Notes under the pieces: generated by a model | What the model was told of the DNA's origin: nothing | The model's database searches: none | What the model saw: only the letters and a program-made list of their open reading frames with translations | Program-made: the position numbers and the translations under genes | In this document: piece after piece, positions 1 through 6,878 of the stretch | Position numbering within the stretch: position 1 is the stretch's first letter | How the letters are laid out: each line of letters opens with the position of its first letter | Assembly: GCA_016720775.1 (NCBI GenBank) | Contig: JADKJX010000009.1 | Span: 1 to 64,000 of the forward strand | Source: Chitinophagaceae bacterium | GTDB lineage: Bacteria; Bacteroidota; Bacteroidia; Chitinophagales; Chitinophagaceae | Direction of reading: 5' to 3' | Length of the DNA: 64,000 nt

Positions 1-1218
1 TAATTTAGTATTTGTATCTAAATAACTTTTCATTTCATCAGCGCTGACCCTGAACTCAATTACATTGGCCCTGTCTAATACTTTAGGACTAAACATGTAT
101 GTGGTTTCATCAATATTTACTGTCCCAATTATAAAGAGGTTTTGGGGAAGTTTAAGTTTTGCTGGTATTTTGTCATCTGCACATTTATAATCTTCATTAC
201 CTGAATGAAGAGATATTTCTTCTGATGATTCCATAACGCTTAAAAAATCCGCAAAATATCGTTCTACATGGCTGAGGTTCATCTCATCAAGTATCAAAAA
301 ATAAGGCTTTGTTTTATTTTTATCTGCCTCAATTATTAAATCTAAAACTCTATTATCAGGCTTGACATACTCTCCAATTTTAAGTGCATTAGGAAACCCA
401 AGCAGTGGTTCTCGGTTTGTCCAATCTGCGCCAACTGGAAGAAGGCAATACTGCTTTTTATCTTCACAAATCCACATTGCAAAAGCTTGTGCTAGTTTTG
501 TTTTGCCTGAACCTGAAAGACCACTGCAGATTATAAAAGGTTTGGCACATAAAGAAGCAACAAAACGAACAATTAATTTTTCTGAAAATTTAAGATTTGC
601 TTCTTTTATTGAATCAAAAAAGCTCCTGTAGCTAAATGGAATTTGAATAATTTCAGGATTTTCTTTTTTCACATCTTCTGCTTTTTTATTGATAGGTAAC
701 AAGCTTAAATAGAACTCCTTTAAATTAGTAAGTGTGTTTTGGACTATAACACCAATGTTCTCTTGTATTTCATTTATATGAAACTCTTTTATTAACAAAC
801 TATTATTTGACCAATTATTAATAATGTCATTGTCTGATCTAACATTGATACGTTCGTCTCTTCCAAATAATTTTTCAGGTCTAGCAGTTACTTCATCATC
901 AGCTGCATTAAAAAAGCAGAGATCTCTATCATTTTGAAGGCATTTTTTTAATAGTTCTAAACTTTCATATTCTAGTGCGGATTGAACTAATTTACTCTCA
1001 TTCCCAACTTGATGCCCATAGCAAAACCCAAATTTAATACCATCTTTATTTATTAAAATATATAATTGAGGAGAAAAACTTGCGGCCATAGAATCATTGC
1101 CAAAATCATAATAAATACATGCCCACGTATAATTGTAAATCAATCTTCCCCAGAATCCAAAATTTTTAAAGTCTATTTTAGAACTTATACTCCCAAGTTG
1201 TGAAGAATAAAAAATATT
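1..1218 (-). CDS. McrB-like AAA+ GTPase/ATPase, partial at window edge
   Basis: An open frame runs on the minus strand from about 1218 off the left edge. It has a Walker A loop (GLSGSGKTK, near 505-531), a Walker B stretch ILDEMNLSHVERYF and the sensor-type run IIGTVNIDETTYMFSPKVLD. Together these are characteristic of the McrB family, the NTP-driven motor of modification-dependent restriction systems. About 220 residues precede Walker A and would be the DNA-recognition part. There is no ATG near the 5' end, because the frame opens directly after a stop; coding-like sequence continues upstream in other frames (1219-1640), so the N-terminus is probably cut by frameshifts. The partner nuclease McrC would lie beyond the left edge. 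Family call is strong; intactness is doubtful. Confidence 0.75.
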
Positions 1219-1640
1219 TTAAGCTGTGTTTGTAAGATAAGGGCAGGACTATTGCCATGATTATTTTGAAATTGAGTCACAAGGGGTTTAAATATTTGGG
1301 AGTATGTTTCTTTTGTAATTGTGCCATCCCTCCTCCCTCTGCCATGCTTTTGCATAAAGCAATAGTATCTAAAACGATGATTTTAGTTATCGTCATTTCT
1401 TTATTTTTTAATTTCAAAACCAAGTTGATTGATGATTTCTAAATGCCTTTTTAGTTGAGTTTCCAAAATCAGTAAGAGTTAATTCAAGACCACCAAGAAC
1501 TTTATTTGCTTCAGATATTACAAGAATTGGAGGGTAGCTCCTTCCGTTATAAATCAAGTCATATGCTATGGATTCCGCCCTTTTCTAAGTTCTGGATTTG
1601 CATCAATTTTTTCAAAAGCTTGGATAAAACTTTCCCCGGT
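1219..1640 (-). pseudogene. Broken N-terminal segment of McrB-like gene
   Basis: Minus-strand translation gives protein-like pieces in alternating frames. One starts at an ATG near 1650 (MQLLTGESFIQAFEKIDAN). Another reads AYDLIYNGRSYPPILVISEAN, which resembles the N-terminal head domain seen in McrB/ScoMcrA-like proteins. A third reads IFKPLVTQFQNNHGNSPAL. Every switch needs a frame change, and stops interrupt each single frame. I infer one or two former genes disrupted by indels. Real decay and assembly error cannot be told apart from the sequence alone. Confidence 0.45.
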
Positions 1641-1694
1641 CAATAATTGCATAATTTTTAATTAAAGGCTAATATAAATCACTTAATCCATCTA

Positions 1695-1800
1695 TTATAC
1701 GGTTTTCGAATATATTAAATTCTGTTTCTAAGATCTCTGGCCGGGCTGCATGCAGGAATTTACGCACCAGCATTTCAGGCTTTCTCACCTTTACCTTCCT
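1695..1800 (-). pseudogene. Vsr-like N-terminal fragment fused to an unknown tail
   Basis: Positions 1747-1782 encode KPEMLVRKFLHA, the hallmark N-terminal helix of very-short-patch-repair (Vsr) endonucleases. The frame then continues into unrelated residues (ARPEILETEFNIFEN...) and stops near 1695. No catalytic part is present. It differs from the second fragment at 2631-2771 at 5 of 36 bases, mostly silent, so the two come from different vsr homologues. Confidence 0.5.
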
Positions 1801-1838
1801 TCTCTAAGTTTTCAGGATGAAAGCATTTAACCCTTAAA

Positions 1839-2246
1839 TCAGTTTTTGGATATAACAAACCATTTACTCTGCCTAACCTTTTTAAAATCAGGATTAATGA
1901 CTAATACTTCACGTAAATTAATGCTTGTTGTAAATGTGCTATTTAAAATTATTCTAAGCTCTGCATCAAGCGGATCCAAGGAAAGGCCGTAAAGTATAAT
2001 TTGATTGGCCTCTTTGAAAAATTTTAATGTTGTATAATGATCCAAACCGTGCCTGTTATTATCGTCCGGTGATCGATATTTTTCCTGAGATGTTTCAGAA
2101 GGCAAATAAAGATGTTCATGAGAGTCCACGCTGCCGTGAATATGAAAACACTTCAAACTTTCAATATTAGTATAAAATTGTTTAACTAATTCATCAGCCG
2201 CCTTATCAATTACAGTGTCCCAATTTGTAGATATCAATCCAAACAT
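1839..2246 (-). pseudogene. SIR2-like protein, C-terminal piece
   Basis: This 135-residue frame contains ISTNWDTVID (the TNxD motif of SIR2-like NADases), HIHGSVD (the catalytic His-Gly context) and IILYGLSLDPLDAEL (the late Rossmann strand). It carries on directly from the piece at 2286-2585, but at least one frame change between 2246 and 2286 separates them. SIR2-like domains of this sort serve as NAD-degrading effectors in anti-phage systems. The neighbouring McrB-like and Vsr fragments fit a defence island. As read it is broken. Confidence 0.6.
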
Positions 2247-2285
2247 ATTATTTGGATCAGCAAAACAAGTTTTGTAAATATATCT

Positions 2286-2585
2286 TTAAACTCTTTTCTG
2301 GGTTTTTAAAATGCCTGCAGTTTGAGAAACTTTAATTAACTCGCTTATTAAAATTTTCAAATCCTGTACTAGCTCTATTTGATTTTTTAAATTTTCAACA
2401 GACTTTTCATCTGAAAAATTAGAATAAATACGAAGTAAATAAATCATCCTGGCAAAGATGCAATTTGCCGTATCACTATCAACACCACCTTGCATCATTG
2501 GATTAAATATTTGTAGAATGGGGTTCCATGCATTCTCTACAGCTCCGGCTCCAACGATTATTGCTATTTTGTTTTTGTGATCCAC
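2286..2585 (-). pseudogene. SIR2-like protein, N-terminal piece
   Basis: The frame starts MDHKNKIAIIVGAGAVENAW, giving the N-terminal beta strand and the GAG nucleotide-binding turn of SIR2-like proteins. It ends after 99 residues at a stop in an A-rich stretch. Shifting frame there recovers NPEKSLKIYLQ and then FADPNNMFGLISTNWD, which joins it to the 1839-2246 piece. One intact protein of about 250 residues would result from small corrections. Confidence 0.6.
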
Positions 2586-2630
2586 TGTAGTTGATTGAAT
2601 TCTTTTGTAAGGTTATTTACCAATATCCTG

Positions 2631-2771
2631 CTAGGTCTTTTTATCGTGCAGTTTGTAGCGGTAGCCATTTGCGTGCAGAAACCTGCGCACCAGCATTTCA
2701 GGCTTTGTATCCTTACTCCTGATGCGGCTCATATTATAACTGCGTTGCTTCTTTGTATGCACATCTGCCAT
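2631..2771 (-). pseudogene. vsr: Truncated very-short-patch-repair endonuclease
   Basis: A 46-residue frame starting at the ATG at 2771 reads MADVHTKKQRSYNMSRIRSK followed by DTKPEMLVRRFLHANGYRYKLHDKKT and a stop. This is the start of a Vsr endonuclease, which nicks T:G mismatches produced by deamination of 5-methylcytosine. The family's next motif (LPGKPD with the catalytic Asp) and the whole nuclease core are missing. The SIR2-like frame begins 46 bases further on. I infer an old vsr gene cut off by insertion or deletion. Confidence 0.7.
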
Positions 2772-2879
2772 CCTGTAAATCTACCCCGCCTGCCGGGCTT
2801 TACCAATACCTGATAATAATCAGCATAGCAACCTACCCGCCTCATTACTCATCAGCAGCTAAGCTGCTTTTTTTGCATA

Positions 2880-3413
2880 ATGAAAAACTTGATTTTTTTA
2901 AAGGGGCTGTTTATTGCCCTTCTTCTGTTCCTTACTACAGGTGCAGGGGCACAAAAAAAAGCCAGCATCGACCTGGCTTATATACGTAACATACGTCCGC
3001 AGCTTAATGGCATTAATGTAAGCGCCTTTTATCATTTTAATGAGCGCCTCATTGGCGGTATTGAAATGAACCGCTTTGTGCCGGTGAAAAGGGAAAATGA
3101 AGAAGAATCGGTTGAGCTGTCGGCCTGGGACTTTGACCTGAACTTTCATTACCTGGTTCCCCTGAATAAGACCTTTAAACTTTACCCGCTCACGGGCATC
3201 AGCCATACTTCCGAAAAAGAGCTGAACCGAACCATCGGGGAGGCCAGCTATGAACGGTTCTGGTCTTTTAATACCGGGGCCGGGGTGCTTTTATCATTGG
3301 GCCGCTGGTCGCCGCATGCGGAGTATGTATTTACCTGGGGGCATATGAACCAGCAGTTTTTGCTGGCAGGCATAAGTTATGAACTGGAGTGGGGGCATAA
3401 GGAGAAAAAGTAA
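2880..3413 (+). CDS. Small outer-membrane beta-barrel protein
   Basis: A 177-residue protein with a clear signal peptide (residues 1-24, ending GAGAQ) and alternating amphipathic strands with aromatic ends (VSAFYHFNERLIGGIE, FDLNFHYLVPL, AGISYELEWG). The final aromatic-rich strand fits a small eight-stranded barrel of the OmpW/OprF-like fold. I do not recognise a specific family. No partner gene is adjacent on the same strand. Function is unknown; outer-membrane location is inferred from the signal peptide and strand pattern. Confidence 0.7.
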   Translation: MKNLIFLKGLFIALLLFLTTGAGAQKKASIDLAYIRNIRPQLNGINVSAFYHFNERLIGGIEMNRFVPVKRENEEESVELSAWDFDLNFHYLVPLNKTFKLYPLTGISHTSEKELNRTIGEASYERFWSFNTGAGVLLSLGRWSPHAEYVFTWGHMNQQFLLAGISYELEWGHKEKK

Positions 3414-3418
3414 AACGG

Positions 3419-3475
3419 CTGATCCTTTTCATCCTTTCTCCTGAACCCGATCCTTCGCCGGGACGGCCGGATAAA
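3419..3475 (-). repeat. Detached copy of the ORF6N gene 3' end
   Basis: Read on the minus strand this encodes RRRIGFRRKDEKD without a start, the same as the last residues of the ORF6N gene at 4453-4998. Over the first 34 bases (3422-3455 against 4456-4489) only about 3 differ. The two copies are direct repeats on either side of the higBA genes. Confidence 0.6.
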
Positions 3476-3526
3476 AAAATGCACCAACGGTTGTTGATGC
3501 TTCTTAAATTATTTATTCAGATGAGA

Positions 3527-4045
3527 TCACTTGGCTTTTGCCAATTCTTTAGGTAAGCCAACTTTCTTTAACAGCGCTTTTGCGGCATTGGCTTTTTTTA
3601 TAAAAAACGGGTGCTTTTCATAGTTGCCGGCTTTGTTGTGAGATACAGTTAATTTTTTTCCGGGTGCTGCTAATTTATAGGGCCGGTTAAATGCTTCCTG
3701 GTTCAATTTGAATCTTTCTGAAAGAATACGGATAGTGTCTTTCGATAAGCCTTTCTTGTAATTAAGTATATCAGAAACGTATCCTTTGCTTACCATCAGC
3801 AGATCACACAGGTCTTTTGCTTTCAGGTTATGATCATCCATCAGGGAACGTAGTAAACGAATGGGGTCAACATCTTTAAATGTATTATGTTCATCATCCC
3901 ATTTTTCTATCAATACGGTAAGCAGTTCAATCTCGTCTTTTGTATCCCGGTCTTTTAAACCGGAAAACACCAATTCTTCCAGTGTATTGCAGTACTGGTT
4001 GTATTGGGTTTTGTTTGTAATTACTTTGTATTTAAGCGTTGACAT
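3527..4045 (-). CDS. higA: HigA-type antitoxin with XRE helix-turn-helix
   Basis: A 172-residue protein with an HTH segment at about residues 70-110 (LKAKDLCDLLMVSKGYVSDI), typical of the longer HigA antitoxins. The N-terminal part (residues 1-65) resembles the dimerisation region of this group, and the C-terminal 45 residues are basic. It lies 10 bases downstream of the toxin gene on the same strand, which is the usual toxin-first higBA order. HigA binds HigB and represses the shared promoter upstream of higB. The pairing is certain by layout; the family by motif. Confidence 0.85.
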   Translation of the reverse strand: MSTLKYKVITNKTQYNQYCNTLEELVFSGLKDRDTKDEIELLTVLIEKWDDEHNTFKDVDPIRLLRSLMDDHNLKAKDLCDLLMVSKGYVSDILNYKKGLSKDTIRILSERFKLNQEAFNRPYKLAAPGKKLTVSHNKAGNYEKHPFFIKKANAAKALLKKVGLPKELAKAK

Positions 4046-4055
4046 AATAACTATT

Positions 4056-4388
4056 TTAATAAATGCTTATTGTGTACTGCTTATTACCGTCACAAAGTTT
4101 GTCATAGGCTGCATGGGTTCCCAACCAGCAAACAAACAAGTGAATTTGTTTATCACCAAAACCGTATTTACAGATCATCCTGTAGTGATTGCCGGCAATA
4201 TCAAAAACTATCCTGGCAGAACCTTTACGAAGTAAATCAGCAGTTCCGAATGCTGTTTGCATATCTGCAGGTTTTTCCCAGTCTGCACTTTTTACCTTGG
4301 CCAGCCATTCTTCCAATGCGGTTCTGCTTTGGGTATTTAGCCGGGCAAATGCTTCAATGGTTTCTTTTTTGATTAAATGAACTTTCAT
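4056..4388 (-). CDS. higB: HigB-type mRNA interferase toxin
   Basis: A 110-residue RelE/HigB-fold protein. The block ARIVFDIAGNHYRMICKY followed by IHLFVCWLGTHAAYDKL is the conserved core of HigB toxins, which cleave mRNA on the ribosome. It is the first gene of the toxin-antitoxin operon, with higA following after 10 bases. The start MKVHLIKK matches family length. The pair is bracketed by two copies of an ORF6N gene tail, hinting that the module moved in by recombination. Confidence 0.87.
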   Translation of the reverse strand: MKVHLIKKETIEAFARLNTQSRTALEEWLAKVKSADWEKPADMQTAFGTADLLRKGSARIVFDIAGNHYRMICKYGFGDKQIHLFVCWLGTHAAYDKLCDGNKQYTISIY

Positions 4389-4452
4389 GTCAAAGATACA
4401 TTTAGTTTTTTAAAAGTTCTCTTTTTGTGAACTTTGGTGATCCAGGTATTTA

Positions 4453-4998
4453 TCAATCCTTCTCATCCTTCCTCCTGAACCCGATTCTTCTCCGGACCGG
4501 TTGGGGTGGATTCAATAATTTTTTAAGGTAGCTGAAGACCAAGGCTATCTGTTCATCGTGGCTGCCCATTTTTCTTTCTATTTTCTCTAATTGTAATAAA
4601 ATGTCTTTATGGGTTAACAGCAATGCCCTCATTTTTGTGAATACACGGATGATCTGGATATTTACATCGATAGCCGTTGGGCTGTTTAATACACTGGAAA
4701 GCATGGCTACGCCTTGTTCGGTAAATGCAAAAGGAGAATACCTTGAACCACCCCAACTTGAGGACGCAATTTGAGTCCTCAAGTTTTCATATTCATCCCT
4801 GGTAAGCTGAAACATAAAATCATCAGGGAACCTGTCAATATTTCTTCTTACAGCTCCTTTCAGGCGTTTTGCTTCTGTTGAATAGAGTTTGGCCAGATCA
4901 AAATCCAGCATTACTTTTTGTCCTCGGATGAGATAGATCTTATTCATCACCAGTTCATCGGGGATGATGAGCATTTTAGTGTTTTTGGCCATATTCAA
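4453..4998 (-). CDS. ORF6N domain protein
   Basis: A 181-residue protein. Residues 10-100 form an ORF6N domain (VMNKIYLIRGQKVMLDFDLA, RFPDDFMFQL, YSPFAFTEQGVAMLSSVLNS), a DNA-binding module of phage and mobile-element origin related to KilA-N. The C-terminal part contains a likely coiled coil (ILLQLEKIERKM) and a basic tail. The codons for NLRTQIASSS (4755-4785) form a near-perfect 31-base palindrome, and three further palindromes of the same pattern lie upstream. One of them ends 4 bases before the ATG, where a promoter or ribosome site would be expected. Role unknown; possibly autoregulation or a phage-derived regulator. Confidence 0.85.
   Translation of the reverse strand: MNMAKNTKMLIIPDELVMNKIYLIRGQKVMLDFDLAKLYSTEAKRLKGAVRRNIDRFPDDFMFQLTRDEYENLRTQIASSSWGGSRYSPFAFTEQGVAMLSSVLNSPTAIDVNIQIIRVFTKMRALLLTHKDILLQLEKIERKMGSHDEQIALVFSYLKKLLNPPQPVRRRIGFRRKDEKD
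4755..4785. repeat. Intragenic 31-base palindrome of the ORF6N set
   Basis: The 15-base arms AACTTGAGGACGCAA and TTGAGTCCTCAAGTT pair with one mismatch around a single central base. It lies inside the ORF6N coding sequence. Its length and pattern match the extragenic palindromes upstream. Confidence 0.8.
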
Positions 4999-5001
4999 CC
5001 A

Positions 5002-5040
5002 TTAGGATTGGATATCACAAATTGTGATATCCAATCCTAA
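5002..5040. repeat. Perfect 39-base palindrome just upstream of ORF6N
   Basis: Two perfect 19-base arms (left arm TTAGGATTGGATATCACAA) flank a single central base at 5021. It begins 4 bases before the ORF6N start codon. Its core ATCACAA-TTGTGAT matches the palindrome at 5184-5214. Confidence 0.85.
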
Positions 5041-5100
5041 AATAACTACACCTGTTAAATGAGTTAAGTTGTTTTACCCTGAGAATTCCGGTGATTTTAC

Positions 5101-5131
5101 AACTTGAGGTCGCAATTTGCGACCTCAAGTT
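5101..5131. repeat. Perfect 31-base palindrome
   Basis: The arms AACTTGAGGTCGCAA and TTGCGACCTCAAGTT pair perfectly around one base. Read as codons it gives NLRSQFATSS, a plausible version of the ORF6N segment NLRTQIASSS. Confidence 0.85.
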
Positions 5132-5183
5132 TTTTAAGATAAGAAAAAGCCAGGGGCCAAGACTTTACCACAGCTGACTCTAC

Positions 5184-5214
5184 AACTTGAAATCACAATT
5201 TGTGATATCAAGTT
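5184..5214. repeat. 31-base palindrome, one mismatch
   Basis: The arms AACTTGAAATCACAA and TTGTGATATCAAGTT pair with one mismatch. Relative to 5101-5131 several changes occur in matching positions of both arms, so the dyad is kept. As codons it would read NLKSQFVISS. Confidence 0.8.
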
Positions 5215-5217
5215 TTC

Positions 5218-5244
5218 TTTAAGGACGCAATCTGCGTCCTTAAA
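5218..5244. repeat. 27-base palindrome of the same set
   Basis: Perfect 12-base arms (TTTAAGGACGCA / TGCGTCCTTAAA) flank ATC. The GGACGCAAT core equals that of the intragenic copy. The rest of the gap between 4999 and 5371 shows no gene apart from these palindromes and a short amidohydrolase tail copy at 5319-5368. Confidence 0.75.
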
Positions 5245-5318
5245 ATCATTGCCTTAGAAGCAGAGGCCCCGGGACTTAAAAAATTCTTAATTCTAAATTT
5301 TTAATTTTTAATTCTTAA

Positions 5319-5368
5319 TTATCTCCCCGTTTTATAAACCACCCCATCCTTCACCCACCCACATCACC
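5319..5368 (-). repeat. Detached copy of the amidohydrolase gene 3' end
   Basis: On the minus strand this encodes KDGVVYKTGR and a stop, almost the end of the amidohydrolase at 6879-8162 (KDGVVYKTGK). Matching bases (GGTGATGTG) continue upstream to the serine hydrolase stop, with a short deletion. It is a leftover of a second amidohydrolase gene or of a local duplication. Confidence 0.55.
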
Positions 5369-5371
5369 TGC

Positions 5372-6838
5372 TTATAGCCTTACCGCACTCATTTTTCTTT
5401 CGCCGCGTTTAAAATAAAAACCGGTCACCTTACCGGCCGCATCTTTTTCAAAACTGAAAACGATCGTTATTTCTTTTGCAAAAAAATCTTCGGGAGAAGA
5501 AAAATAAATTTTATAAACTTCGCTGCGGTTTACTGTAAACAAAGACTGGCTTCCTTTACGGCTGATGGTTATGGTATCGCCATTTATTAAATAATCCCCG
5601 GCATAGCCATCCAGTACATTATCCGGAACAGCAACCAGCTTTTTTACTACGGGCTTATAATAATCTTTCCATCCATATACTTTTGCCACGCTGTTGATCA
5701 CTTCATTTAAAATGCTGCCGTTGTCGCTGTTCACCATCACCACCACACCATTGCCATTTTCAAAACTGCCGGTATAGGCGCTCAGGAATCCTTCATCTGC
5801 ACCATTATGGCCAAAATATTTATCAGTGCCTTTTGTTTCAATAAAAACGCCCAATGCCGCATTACTGTCGATATAAGGCGTTAACCGCAATGCCGTCATT
5901 TTCTGATCAAGCACTTTATTAGATCTACCCTGCAGGGAAAGCTGCGTTTCGATTATGTATTTTGAAAGATCGGTGGGGTTTGTCCATAAGCCTGCAGCAG
6001 CCTGCTCGGGGTATACATGGAATTTTGTATCCACTTCTTTGCCGTCATCATGGTAACCCGTGGCTAAAAATTTCTGACTGGCGGCAGCGGGTGGTTGCGT
6101 GTAGGAACTCATCGTCATACCCAGGGGCTTTAAAACATGTTGCCACATATATACATCATAAGGCTGCTGCGTAATATCCTGTACCATCAATTGTGCAATG
6201 GTAGTGCCGCCACCCGAATATTGATAACGCAGTCCGGGTTCAAATTGTGAGCGTACCGCTCCTGTATTGGCAGGGGCTTTGCCATTGAGCACTTCGGGTA
6301 AAGATGGAATGGTATCACCATTTGCATAACCCGGAAAACCATGTACGGTTAACCCGGCAGTATGACTGAGTAAATTGGCCGTGCTGATCTTTTTTCCTTT
6401 TGATAAAGAGTCGTAAGGAAATTTCCAGGAGCGGAGATAGGTATTAATGTCGGTGTAGAGATCGATCTTTTTATCCTGTACCAGTTTTAATACGCCTACG
6501 CTGTTCAGCGATTTGCTGATAGAGCCCGCCTGGAAAAGTGTTTGGGTGGTAACCGGTTTTTTTGTTGCCGTATCAGCCAGGCCATATCCCCGTGCCCACT
6601 CAATTTTATAGTCATGCACCACGGCGATGCTTACGCCACGTAAATGATAATATGCCATCCTTTCCTGCAGGGTCCATTCGTTCATACTGTCCTGTATCTG
6701 CAGCCAGCCGCTCAAATTATTTTCTACCTGTTTTATTTTCGCTTCAATGTCTTTGGAGTAGGTGGGCTGCTGCGCCTGCACATGAAGGGTTATGATAAGG
6801 AGTACAATTGTGCCGGATGATCTTAGTAGTTGAAGCAT
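5372..6838 (-). CDS. Secreted serine hydrolase, class C beta-lactamase fold
   Basis: A 488-residue protein with a signal peptide (residues 1-22, ending HVQAQ). The penicillin-binding-like domain has the SxxK catalytic motif (GSISKSLN, about residue 108), a Tyr-containing second motif (YQYSGGGTT) and a third-motif region GHNGADEGF replacing KTG/HTG. A C-terminal lipocalin-like region (about residues 400-488) is common in this group. Members are D-aminopeptidases, esterases or cell-wall related hydrolases; the substrate cannot be told here. It lies 40 bases downstream of the amidohydrolase on the same strand and may be co-transcribed with it. Confidence 0.85.
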   Translation of the reverse strand: MLQLLRSSGTIVLLIITLHVQAQQPTYSKDIEAKIKQVENNLSGWLQIQDSMNEWTLQERMAYYHLRGVSIAVVHDYKIEWARGYGLADTATKKPVTTQTLFQAGSISKSLNSVGVLKLVQDKKIDLYTDINTYLRSWKFPYDSLSKGKKISTANLLSHTAGLTVHGFPGYANGDTIPSLPEVLNGKAPANTGAVRSQFEPGLRYQYSGGGTTIAQLMVQDITQQPYDVYMWQHVLKPLGMTMSSYTQPPAAASQKFLATGYHDDGKEVDTKFHVYPEQAAAGLWTNPTDLSKYIIETQLSLQGRSNKVLDQKMTALRLTPYIDSNAALGVFIETKGTDKYFGHNGADEGFLSAYTGSFENGNGVVVMVNSDNGSILNEVINSVAKVYGWKDYYKPVVKKLVAVPDNVLDGYAGDYLINGDTITISRKGSQSLFTVNRSEVYKIYFSSPEDFFAKEITIVFSFEKDAAGKVTGFYFKRGERKMSAVRL

Positions 6839-6878
6839 ATAAATTTGTTTGGAGATTACAAGCTAATAAAATAATCAA

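Noticed and set aside
362..631. Plus-strand open frame of 89 codons
   Set aside because: It is the complement of the McrB-like ATPase and has no protein features of its own.
2753..2989. Plus-strand open frame overlapping the outer-membrane protein start
   Set aside because: The signal-peptide frame beginning at 2880 is clearly the coding one; this one has none.
4999..5371. CRISPR-like array suggested by repeated palindromes
   Set aside because: The palindromes differ in sequence and length, spacing is irregular and no cas genes are present.
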